NCBI GenBank assembly: GCA_020638795.1
Contig: JACKHW010000010.1
Location: forward strand, 62,001 to 126,000
DNA length: 64,000 nucleotides
Direction of reading: 5' to 3'
Source of the DNA: Planctomycetota bacterium
Lineage (GTDB): Bacteria > Planctomycetota > UBA1135 > GCA-002748355
A program made the position numbers and the translations under genes. Below the pieces are notes generated by a model, which was not told where the DNA came from, ran no database searches, and worked only from the letters and a program-made list of their open reading frames with translations. The first letter of the stretch is position 1, and every line of letters begins with the position of its first letter. This document shows, in pieces, positions 26,501-34,290 of this stretch.

Positions 26501-29500
26501 CGGGACGTGCTGTTTTCGCTCTACGAAGTCGAGCAGACCAAGAAGGGAGCCGTCGAACGGCCTCGTGGTGAAGTCCGCGTGACGAGTGAAGCCAAGGACG
26601 GAGTCGCGCTCGCGCACTTCGCCCTTGCCGGCGACTCGGACAAGCGGAGCGGGAACTGGCGCCTTCGTGTCTCGAGCATCGATCGCAATGGAGCGACGAT
26701 CGAGGCCAGCGAGACGTTTTTCGTGTCCGGCGCGGACGACGCGACGAAGCTACGTGTGTTGTCGGACATCCAGCATGGTTCGGTCGGGGATGTCGCGCGG
26801 CTGCGCGTGATCAACCGCGCCGTCGATCGCCTCGCGTTGATCACCATCGAGGGTGATGGTGTGCTCGACTTCGAGACGCGTCGTCTCACCGTGGGGGAGA
26901 CGGTCATCGACGTTCGCTTCGGACAGTTGCATGCACCGAACTTCGCGTGGAACATCGCGATCGCGGGTGACGAACGTCTCTTCACCGCGCGCAAGGATTT
27001 CGTCGTGTCACGACCACTGAAGGTCGATGTGCGCCGCGTCACCGGCGGACGTCTGACACCGGGTGGCGAGGTCCCCATCGAGATTCTCGCGACCGACGGC
27101 GAAGGCAAACCCGTCGAGGCCGACTTCTCGATCGCGCTCGTCGACCAGGCGCTTCTCGATGTCCGTGGCGACTCGTCGCCAGCGCTCGAGGCGATCTTCT
27201 GGGGTTCGTCGGTGCGCAGGAACACGGAACTCGTCACGCACGGCTCGACGTCGTTCCAGTACAGAGCCGCGACACGCGCGGTCAACTCGGATCTCAAGGC
27301 CGAGGAGCGTCTCTTGAGGCGCCTCGAGGCCGAAGAGCGTGCGAAGGACGCCTGGCGCGATCGCGCAGGTGAGATGGGGGACAATTTCGTGGGAGCCATC
27401 CTCCCGGCCCTGAAGACGCACGACGCGTTCGAGATCGAGCAGCAGGAAGAGATCGTCACGTTTAACGAAACGATCGGTCTCGGCGGCGGGGCCGGAGGCA
27501 AGTTCGGCGGTCGAGCCGGTGGAAGACGAGCGCAGTCGTGGGGCAACGGCATCGCGGCATTCGAAGGTGTTCAGTTCGACGTCAACTCGTTTGGACAGAC
27601 CGCGACTGCAGGTCTGTTCTACGACGGACTCGGCGGGGACGTTCGGGCTCGACAAGAGGTCTACTTCGCACGCGTCGAGGGCAACAGCGCGCTCGCCCTC
27701 AACAACGACCTCGTTCTCGGTGTTGCCGTGGGCAACCCCGTCGTCGAGGTGCCGCCACGTACGACGCAGGCGGGTTCGGCTCTGTGGATCGGTACGGTTC
27801 GTACTGACGAGAACGGACGTGCGACGACCAAACTACGTTTGCCGCGACGCGAAGGCGCATTCCGGCTCCGCGCACGTGGCGTCTCGAAGACGTCGTTGTT
27901 CGGCGAAGCCAAGGATTCCTTCGAGGTCAGTCGCGATCTCCTGCTCGAGCCAGTCGTGCCGACTCTCGTGCTCGAAGGCGACCTCGTCCACGCGCGGCTC
28001 GGTGTTCACTGGCTCGGCAAGGAACCGACTCGCGTTTCCTGGAAGGTCTCGAGCCAAGACGTTTCGTGGATCGAAGGGTCGAAGCAGATCGCGACCGGCG
28101 AGGAAGCGAGAACGTCCTTCGATATCGAGACGAAGACGGTTGGCGTGCACCCGGTCGTCTACGAGGGTACGTCCGCCAAGGGTGAAGGCGATCGACTGAC
28201 CGGCGGATACGAAGTGCGTGCCAAAGGGATCGAAGAACGTGCTGCGCGTGGCGGACTGCTTGCCGGCGAAACGTCGTTCGAACTCGCGCTCCCCGACGGC
28301 GAGTATCGCGGCCGAAGCCTGACGGTCGAAGTGGGGCCGGAGGTGCCGAGCGAGCTGTTGCCGAGCACGCCGATCTCTCGCCGCTATCGATTGTCGTGCG
28401 GTATCGACTGGACGGCCCCGACCCAGAGCAACCGGGCTTCTGCCGGTATCACGGCACTCGCGTTGCTCGGTGCGTGGTCGAAGGCCGCGCCCGATCGTCG
28501 AGGTGCGTACGAACAACTCGCCGCGACGATCCGCACGACGATCGGCCAAATCGTCGCGTTCGCAGAAGGCGGCAACCTCGCGTGGATCGGCAAGACGCAC
28601 AACAACGTGATCGATCCACGTGCGGGACTCTTGGGCACGTTGTTCCTCGTGCGCGCACAGAAGGCGGGGTTCGTGGTCGACCGCACCGTGCTCGATGCGC
28701 TGCGGGCTCGTGCCGACGTCGAGTCGAAGTCGCGCGATCTCGAGCGAGCTTCGCTCGCCCTGCTCGTGATGGCGGAAGACGGACGCGGCGACTTCGCGCG
28801 CTTCAACGCTCTGGCTCGATCGCGCAGTCAGATGTCGCTCGGCGCAAAAGCGAGACTCGTGCTCGCGGCGAAGGCGTTCGGTAGACCCGGTCTCGCATCG
28901 GACTTCGATCTCGTGACCGAACTCCGGGGACGCGTCTCGCCGACGAACGATCGCGGTACGAAGCAAGTCTCCGAAGTCTCGGCAACGGAGCTGCAGGACA
29001 CGCTCTGGGCCTTGCTCGCCATACGTGTCCTCCCGGGCAACGACGCGCTCGTGCGCCTCGGCATGGACTGGCTATGGTCGCAACGCAAGCCGTGGGGTTT
29101 CCGAGATCCGCTCGCAACCGCACTCGCGGCCGAAGTCTACTCGGCGCGCTCCGTCGACAAGGATGCCCTCGCGGCGAAGGTCACGGTGCGTGTCGGCACG
29201 TTCGAAAAGACGATCGATCTCGAAGCCGAGCCGGAGCATCATCGGATCGACGTGCCCGCAGACGCGCTGAAGGACCGTGATGTCCGCGTCGAACTCGTGA
29301 CCTCGGGCCGCGGCAAGATCGTCTACTCGGCGTTGCTCGAAGGGACGACGGTCGGTTTGCCGGAGAAGCGGCTCGGTGCACGCGGCCTCGTGCGGCGCTA
29401 CTTGCAGCCGGCGCCGGTATTGGACGGCAAGGCTCTTCCCGAGGGATTCGGAATCGTCGATTCGACGGTAAAGCACTGGCGCAACTTCGCGACCGAAGTC

Positions 29501-31615
29501 GCGATCGGTGACAGTATCGATGCCGAACTCGAGTGGCGTCCGACCAACGAGATTCGAGCGCGCTTCGGATCGGTCGTGATCGAAGAGCCGCTTCCCGCTG
29601 GCGTTCACGTGCGTCGCGAGGAGATCTCCGGAAACTTCGATGACCTCGAGATCGGTCAGGGCTTCTTGCGCTTCTACTTGCACGGCCTTCGTCCGTTGTT
29701 GCGCGTGCGATACACGATGCGCGGCGTCGTCGCCGGTGAGTTCGGCGTTCTGCCGCCGCGGGTCTTCTCGCTCGACGCGAAGGATCAGCAAGCGTATGGC
29801 AATCCCGGCACGCTCCGCGTGCTTCGGGACGGCGACGTTCCTCGTGACGAGCGGCGGCCGACGCCCGACGAAATGCTTGCTCGTGGTGTGCGGCTCTTCG
29901 ACGAGTTCGGGATCGACGACGCGGACGCTCGGGACCGTGCGGAGAGCGTTCTGACGGAGTTGTGGAGTCGCTATCGCGACAACCTCAACGACTCGGCCTT
30001 CGGCGACGTCGTGCAAAGGCTGCTCAGGATCGCTCTCGTGAAGTCGGATCCTGCCAAGACCATCGCGCTCTTCGAGGCGCTTCGCGATCGAGATCCGAAC
30101 GCCGTGCTCTCGTTCGAGGACACGGAGAAGGTCGCAGCAGCGTACTTCGCATCGAACGAGTTCGAACGCGCTCTCCAGGTACGTGAGGCGATTTGTGAGA
30201 CCGTGTTCTTGCGCGAAGTCCAGATCGCGGGAACGCTCGATGGCGTCGGCGAGATCGACGCTTCGATCAAGTTCATGATCGGTCTCTTCCAGAACTATCC
30301 CGGCCTCCCGTCGGTTCGGTCGGCACTCTATGCTTTGGCGCAGTCGCTCAACGAACGTGCATCGGCGATCCAGGACACGGCGGAGGGAGCAGCTACGCTC
30401 CGTGTCGCGCTGCGCCGGAGTGCACGAGATCTCTGCCGTGAGTTCTTGTGGAGGCATCCGGGCGATGCGGATGCCGACGAGGTCGTCTTCGCTCTCGCGA
30501 GCGTCGCACTCGATGCCGAACAGGTGCAAGAAGCCAAGGCTCTGCTCGATCGCGCAATCAAGGCGCACGCCGAGTCGAAATGGCTCGATGACTTCCTCTA
30601 CCTGTCGGGCTACGCATCGTTCCTCGAGGGGGACGACAAAGCTGCTCTCGCGCTTCTCGCTCGGGTCGAGAACGAGGAGTTTCCGATCGAAGGAGAAAAG
30701 CGTGGGCCGAGCGCCAATCGCGATGCCGCGATCTTCCTGGAGGGGCAGATCCACCACGCCGCGGGACGTCCGGCCGAAGCGGTCGCGAAGTACGCGGCCG
30801 TCGAAGACCGCATCATCGAGGCGAAACAGGCGGCGGACTACTTCCGTGAAATGGTGCTCGAGCTACCGGAGGTCGAGGTCTTGGCGCCGGACGAACCCAT
30901 GAAGTTGACGCTCGAGCATCGCAACCTCGAGAAGGTGGCGATCACCGTCTACAAGGTCGATTTGATGCGTCTCTACCTCATGCGCAAGTCGCTCAACGAC
31001 GTCGGTGCCGTGCAGCTCTTCGGCATCGCTCCCGTCATCGAGCGCGACTTCGATCTGTCCGGGGATCCGCGCTTCGTCGAAGTGAAGCGCGAGTTCGAGC
31101 TGCCCCTCGAAGGGCGCGGGGCTTGGTTGGTGATCGCACGCACCGGCACCGAAACGAGCACGAGCCTGCTCGTGCGGAGCGCACTCAAGATCGAGGCGCA
31201 GGAGTTGGCGGCGCAAGGACGCGTTCGTGTCAACGTGACGAAGGATGGGATCGTCGTTCCGAAAGCGACCGTCAAGGTCGTAGGGGATCGCGACGGCACG
31301 ATTCGCAGCGGACGAACCGACCTGCGTGGAGTCTTCGTTGCCGACGACGTGCAGGGCGTCGCGACGGTGCTCGTGCAACTGAAGGACGACTATGCGTTCT
31401 TCCGCGGTGAGGTCGCTCTCGGCGCGGCGCTGCCACTTCGTGGCAAAGCCGCTGACAAAGCGTCGAACCAAGAGCCAGGCCCGCAGCAGGAGGTATTCGA
31501 TGCACTCGAGGGCAACCGCACGCTGAATCTCCAAATCCAGCGTGACGCCCGCAAGCAACTCGAAGAGCTCTACAAGAACACGCAGCGGGGGGTCGACCTG
31601 CGCCGCGCGAAGTAG
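23579..31615 (+). CDS. Giant alpha-2-macroglobulin-like protein with TPR modules at both ends
   Basis: This 2,678-residue protein begins with a signal peptide (LVPAVLFPFLMVAS), then TPR-type repeats to about residue 530 and a macroglobulin MG1-like domain (RNIEKLRVRVYALDFETFF). MG2-type sequence follows with the family hallmark TDRPLYAPGDVIHAKAVLRD near residue 740. A Gly-rich segment (GGGAGGKFGGRAGGRR) lies near 1300. The region equivalent to the thioester/TED domain (about 1580-1940) lacks the CxEQ thioester, so it cannot bind proteases covalently. After it a second TPR block (about 2100-2400) and a second MG1-like domain (HRNLEKVAITVYKVDLMRLY) repeat the N-terminal arrangement. ATG 23579 has GGAG five bases upstream. 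Bacterial relatives are periplasmic and often linked to envelope defence or assembly. Confidence 0.85.
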   Translation: MLGRLVPAVLFPFLMVASTPQNHAREAFLSLVARDYSGAIRALEAEYDAREKRPDETTGDGAERALFLLANARLVSGDDAGAVRDFERHLARYPDARHAELARFGLARAKARTGDHRAAAEIYAHEVARLLGAERRQRLAETYTALVEQRLAQQPPDLKGAIGFLDLAALLELPRDFENQLRRRAASLAFRAEDWAQAATRYEEVVRRVRGSVTGSRPASAESAVADRLTLARAWRRAGKIAEARRLFEDLLRTDLAAEGDLAEQRALARFELANTWGIPTGGAAGLRGADELRRFLDDHGSSRLAPRASWLLVKTYEALQRDQDALEVCETILERYRERAGEDGPGASSEVMLDYVAEASAERGVLLGRLGRYDEAIAAAKDYLAGFPAHTRWVEAQQAIIDFELYRAASLTEKGTDHYDEAADLYYAWIASHPLDARAAGVSLRLGKLAEEVANEKSKQAGSEGSKSEGYFLARERYEQTAAKYPNTAEASEAQFLIGRLYENELFDYSKALQAYDRVTGPWTTHARSRLAALREKSLILATKRIFRTDETAAIALTTRNIEKLRVRVYALDFETFFRGTRGVGDVANLAIEVIAPDKSFDAVTPDYRQYRETERELAIETGHAGAWIVKVDDGDLEATTVVFVSDLALITKCAREELFVFAQNTRTQVAASGAKIVVTDGTRVVTEGTTDERGIWRYRGDATKGAALYVFATTEGGSGATTMDLSSLQTAQGLVARAAVWTDRPLYAPGDVIHAKAVLRDVQAGSYELPARVPHRFDAIDASGRLLASVTKEPDEYGTLRADFDVPESAVQGSYSLIVTRMTDQRVLANERVEVQRFTLPRVSLEIETEATTLMRGEKIQGLVQASWFFGGPVVGRHVVVRAEVDGGRVIEGETDADGRVRFSFDTETLASQAVVAVVATLAEENAVASETFHVRLQEFTLRVELPSKVFVTGDDMQARAVALTHDGEPLARDVLFSLYEVEQTKKGAVERPRGEVRVTSEAKDGVALAHFALAGDSDKRSGNWRLRVSSIDRNGATIEASETFFVSGADDATKLRVLSDIQHGSVGDVARLRVINRAVDRLALITIEGDGVLDFETRRLTVGETVIDVRFGQLHAPNFAWNIAIAGDERLFTARKDFVVSRPLKVDVRRVTGGRLTPGGEVPIEILATDGEGKPVEADFSIALVDQALLDVRGDSSPALEAIFWGSSVRRNTELVTHGSTSFQYRAATRAVNSDLKAEERLLRRLEAEERAKDAWRDRAGEMGDNFVGAILPALKTHDAFEIEQQEEIVTFNETIGLGGGAGGKFGGRAGGRRAQSWGNGIAAFEGVQFDVNSFGQTATAGLFYDGLGGDVRARQEVYFARVEGNSALALNNDLVLGVAVGNPVVEVPPRTTQAGSALWIGTVRTDENGRATTKLRLPRREGAFRLRARGVSKTSLFGEAKDSFEVSRDLLLEPVVPTLVLEGDLVHARLGVHWLGKEPTRVSWKVSSQDVSWIEGSKQIATGEEARTSFDIETKTVGVHPVVYEGTSAKGEGDRLTGGYEVRAKGIEERAARGGLLAGETSFELALPDGEYRGRSLTVEVGPEVPSELLPSTPISRRYRLSCGIDWTAPTQSNRASAGITALALLGAWSKAAPDRRGAYEQLAATIRTTIGQIVAFAEGGNLAWIGKTHNNVIDPRAGLLGTLFLVRAQKAGFVVDRTVLDALRARADVESKSRDLERASLALLVMAEDGRGDFARFNALARSRSQMSLGAKARLVLAAKAFGRPGLASDFDLVTELRGRVSPTNDRGTKQVSEVSATELQDTLWALLAIRVLPGNDALVRLGMDWLWSQRKPWGFRDPLATALAAEVYSARSVDKDALAAKVTVRVGTFEKTIDLEAEPEHHRIDVPADALKDRDVRVELVTSGRGKIVYSALLEGTTVGLPEKRLGARGLVRRYLQPAPVLDGKALPEGFGIVDSTVKHWRNFATEVAIGDSIDAELEWRPTNEIRARFGSVVIEEPLPAGVHVRREEISGNFDDLEIGQGFLRFYLHGLRPLLRVRYTMRGVVAGEFGVLPPRVFSLDAKDQQAYGNPGTLRVLRDGDVPRDERRPTPDEMLARGVRLFDEFGIDDADARDRAESVLTELWSRYRDNLNDSAFGDVVQRLLRIALVKSDPAKTIALFEALRDRDPNAVLSFEDTEKVAAAYFASNEFERALQVREAICETVFLREVQIAGTLDGVGEIDASIKFMIGLFQNYPGLPSVRSALYALAQSLNERASAIQDTAEGAATLRVALRRSARDLCREFLWRHPGDADADEVVFALASVALDAEQVQEAKALLDRAIKAHAESKWLDDFLYLSGYASFLEGDDKAALALLARVENEEFPIEGEKRGPSANRDAAIFLEGQIHHAAGRPAEAVAKYAAVEDRIIEAKQAADYFREMVLELPEVEVLAPDEPMKLTLEHRNLEKVAITVYKVDLMRLYLMRKSLNDVGAVQLFGIAPVIERDFDLSGDPRFVEVKREFELPLEGRGAWLVIARTGTETSTSLLVRSALKIEAQELAAQGRVRVNVTKDGIVVPKATVKVVGDRDGTIRSGRTDLRGVFVADDVQGVATVLVQLKDDYAFFRGEVALGAALPLRGKAADKASNQEPGPQQEVFDALEGNRTLNLQIQRDARKQLEELYKNTQRGVDLRRAK

Positions 31616-31619
31616 GCGA

Positions 31620-32828
31620 CTACTTCGTCGCGCGGAGCTTCTCGAGGCTCGACCGCACCGCGCTCCGCAACGTCGTGTAGTAGCGAATGGCCCAGACGCT
31701 TCCGACGGTCGCGTCGAGGACGACGCCGCTCGTTGCCGTGCGAATGATCGGCTTCGCGATCGCTGCCGCCGTGGCTACCTCGACGTCGTAGTCCGCGACG
31801 TATGCTTGCTGCGTCGTGAAGCTGACGTTGGCGCGCGGCGAGCCTGCGGCTGCATCCGCCTTGTAACGTGACGGAATGGACGCCTCGAGCGCTTCGAGAA
31901 CGGGAATGGCGTCGCGAGAGCCGATCGTGCCGAGAGCCTCGACCGCGCGGACTTCGAGCCCACGATTCGGCTTGCCGATCCAGGCCGAGAGATACTTGGT
32001 CGCGCTCTCTGCTTGTGCCGTCGTGCGAAGGTCCGCAGCGATCGCGTCCCGCGTCGGTCCGGCCGGCGCTGCGATCGCTTGTCGATAGACGAACTGCTTC
32101 GACTTCGCATCGCGTGCGAGCAGTGCGAGTCGCGCGCAACGTCGACGTACGGGATCGAAGGTCTCGCGTGCGAACTTGCGCACGAGCGCTTCGAGTTCGC
32201 GGAGCTCTTCGGTATCGGTTTCGCCCTCGTTCTGGCTGGTGGCCACGTCAGCGGCATCGAAGATCTCTCCAAGTACACGCCAACCCAGTTCGATGGTCGC
32301 GCGATCGCTGGCGTCCCGTCCCTTCGTCGGAAGTGCGAGCAAGAACCGTCGTGCGCGCTCGCGTGGGGATCGTTCTTCGAGCCGATTCGCGAGCTCGGCC
32401 GCAAGAGCGCGTTCGAGGCTTGGTCGAGACGGCGGGGACAGGTTGTCGATGACGAGTTTGCCGAAGATCTCGAGAGCTCGCTCGAAGTTGCCGATCGACA
32501 ACGCTTGCAGGCCGACCTGAGCGCGTCCGAACGGTGTTTGCGAACTCGCGTGAGCGGCGAGCAGATCGATCTTGCGATCGAGTTCGCTCTGCGGCTCGAA
32601 GCCCGCGACCTTGTCGCGCGCGATGCGCAAGATGCGATCCCCATGACGGAACACGAGGAAGCGCTCGTTCTCGCCGACGATCTCGCCACCGAGTGCGCTG
32701 CCGTCGGTCAAGAGCACCGCACCTCGTCGAGTGTCGTTGTCTTGTGCGGGAGCGCAGGGTTGCAGTCCGCTCACGAGCATAGCCGTGAGCGCAACCATCG
32801 AAGGCCACGGCGCCGTGGTCGATTTCAT
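31620..32828 (-). CDS. Secreted HEAT-repeat-like protein of unknown function
   Basis: The 402-residue product has a signal peptide (VALTAMLVSGLQPCAPAQ) and a small beta domain (GAVLLTDGSALGGEIVGENERFLVFRHG), the same type as in the secreted protein at 17290. A helical region with HEAT-like repeats follows (LEVRAVEALGTIGSRDAIPVLEALEA). ATG 32828 is preferred because GAGG lies 8 bases upstream and the signal peptide follows. Its stop lies four bases from the stop of the convergent giant gene. It is divergent from the LolA-like gene. No function is assigned. Confidence 0.68.
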   Translation of the reverse strand: MKSTTAPWPSMVALTAMLVSGLQPCAPAQDNDTRRGAVLLTDGSALGGEIVGENERFLVFRHGDRILRIARDKVAGFEPQSELDRKIDLLAAHASSQTPFGRAQVGLQALSIGNFERALEIFGKLVIDNLSPPSRPSLERALAAELANRLEERSPRERARRFLLALPTKGRDASDRATIELGWRVLGEIFDAADVATSQNEGETDTEELRELEALVRKFARETFDPVRRRCARLALLARDAKSKQFVYRQAIAAPAGPTRDAIAADLRTTAQAESATKYLSAWIGKPNRGLEVRAVEALGTIGSRDAIPVLEALEASIPSRYKADAAAGSPRANVSFTTQQAYVADYDVEVATAAAIAKPIIRTATSGVVLDATVGSVWAIRYYTTLRSAVRSSLEKLRATK

Positions 32829-32887
32829 GCTCAATACCTCGGTTCGGGGTTCGAGAACGGCGGTGGGGCTCACGCGCTTTCTCATGC

Positions 32888-32893
32888 TATAGT
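32888..32893 (+). promoter_or_regulatory. Extended -10 element for the LolA-like gene
   Basis: TGCTATAGT gives a TGn extension plus TATAGT, five of six consensus bases, 31 bases upstream of ATG 32925. No -35 is evident at the usual distance. Confidence 0.45.
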
Positions 32894-32924
32894 CGGGCGG
32901 ATCGATTGGCGAGTGGGAGACGAA

Positions 32925-33971
32925 ATGCAGGTTCGATCCGGATTGCGCAGCGCCCTGAACGACGTCACGACGCGCGTCACGAGAAAGAGCTTGACGCTGT
33001 CTCTGTGCGGATTGGGACTCATCACGGCGCCCGTGCTCGCTCAAGGCAATGCCGACGCGAAGGCCGCCGACACTGACGATAGCGGGGCGAAGAGCGAGCG
33101 TAACGCGCAGGACGCCGCCACGAGCCGCGAGGCGGCGCTCGCGACGTTCCTCGAACGGATCGAGGTTCCGAGCAAGACCGCACCGACGATGCGCATCCTG
33201 CTCAGCTTTCGCGGCAGTATTCCCGACCCGAAGGGTGGCAAGCCGTTGACGATGAAGGCCTTGTTGCGTCTCGAGTCTCTCGAGGAGACGGTCGAAGGGA
33301 CGACCCAACGCTGGTCGCGGCTCGACGTCGACTTGACGACGCCGCAAGGCATGCTGCGCACCGAGAAGGTTCGGAGTCCCGAGGGGATTCGCATCCACCA
33401 GGCGAGCGAGCTGACGGGTGAGAAGTGGCTCGAGATCGATCGTGCGACGGTCGCGAGGCTCGACAAGGCCGCGCGTGTCCTCGGCGCCCAGGGCGCGTTA
33501 CCGATCGAAGGGCCCGCAACGCCGTCGGCGGTGGTCGGTGCAGACCTCGTCCGCGGGCTCGCCCGGTCCTACGAACTCGTGCCGGGAGCCGAGACCGAGA
33601 TCGACGGTGAGGTCTGCTATTCGCTCGCGGGCAAGCTTCGCGGTCAAGGCGACGAGTCCCGGATCGACTTGCCTCGTGAGCGCGCGGACGAAGTGCAGCT
33701 CTTCTATTCGAAGAAGACGCGGCTGCTCGTGCGGATGCTCCAGTTCCAACGAGGGAACGAACTGTATGCGATCTACGTGCGGGACGCCGAGTTCGGGGCA
33801 CCGCTGCAGAAGTCGAGGTTCGCGCTGACGCCACCGAAGGGCGTGCGCTTCGTCGACCTGTTCGACGACGAACTCGCGTCGCTCAGTGTGCGGTTGGAAC
33901 TCGAGCGCCTCGACGAGTGGGAGCGCAAGCAGAAGCCCGAGTCCGGCTCCACAGAGCCTGACAAGAAGTAA
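32925..33971 (+). CDS. LolA-like outer-membrane lipoprotein-sorting family protein
   Basis: This 348-residue exported protein has a signal peptide (LTLSLCGLGLITAPVLAQ). Its beta-rich body resembles the LolA/LolB half-barrel: MRILLSFRGSIPDPK, EVQLFYSKKTRLLVRMLQFQ and FALTPPKGVRFVDLFDDELA near the end. The pattern of strands followed by a PP-x-GV-x-x-x-D tail is common in LolA-like and DUF2092-type proteins. LolA carries lipoproteins through the periplasm, and the window encodes at least two candidate lipoproteins. ATG 32925 is preceded by GGGAGA and an extended -10. Family membership is likely at fold level; orthology to LolA is not shown. Confidence 0.6.
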   Translation: MQVRSGLRSALNDVTTRVTRKSLTLSLCGLGLITAPVLAQGNADAKAADTDDSGAKSERNAQDAATSREAALATFLERIEVPSKTAPTMRILLSFRGSIPDPKGGKPLTMKALLRLESLEETVEGTTQRWSRLDVDLTTPQGMLRTEKVRSPEGIRIHQASELTGEKWLEIDRATVARLDKAARVLGAQGALPIEGPATPSAVVGADLVRGLARSYELVPGAETEIDGEVCYSLAGKLRGQGDESRIDLPRERADEVQLFYSKKTRLLVRMLQFQRGNELYAIYVRDAEFGAPLQKSRFALTPPKGVRFVDLFDDELASLSVRLELERLDEWERKQKPESGSTEPDKK

Positions 33972-34290
33972 CTGGGCTTTCTTCCTCCGTGATGAAGCCG
34001 AAGGTGCCCGCGAGCCCGGCAGCCCGTGCGCTGTCCAGCCGCGGCAGGTTGTGTGCCCGACCAGTTGCATGAGTTCGGTGTGTGTCAGGTGAGCACGGAG
34101 CGCGTTTTCCGTGCCTGTCGGCGCTCTGAACCCTGGAGCAAACCGAAGTCGACGGCTTTGGTCGTCGAGTTCGGAGTTCATGTTCTTTCGTCCGGGGTCG
34201 GATTGGTCTCGGAAGCCTCGGGTGCGAGCCAGGCTTCCAGGAGAGGAGAGGCTGATCCGGCTCCGGCCGCTTTCGTCGACGAATCGCCGG
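33972..34290. other. Intergenic stretch between convergent genes
   Basis: About 320 bases lie between the LolA-like gene and comEC, which converge. No frame with convincing coding character, no clear terminator and no repeat was recognised. Confidence 0.4.
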
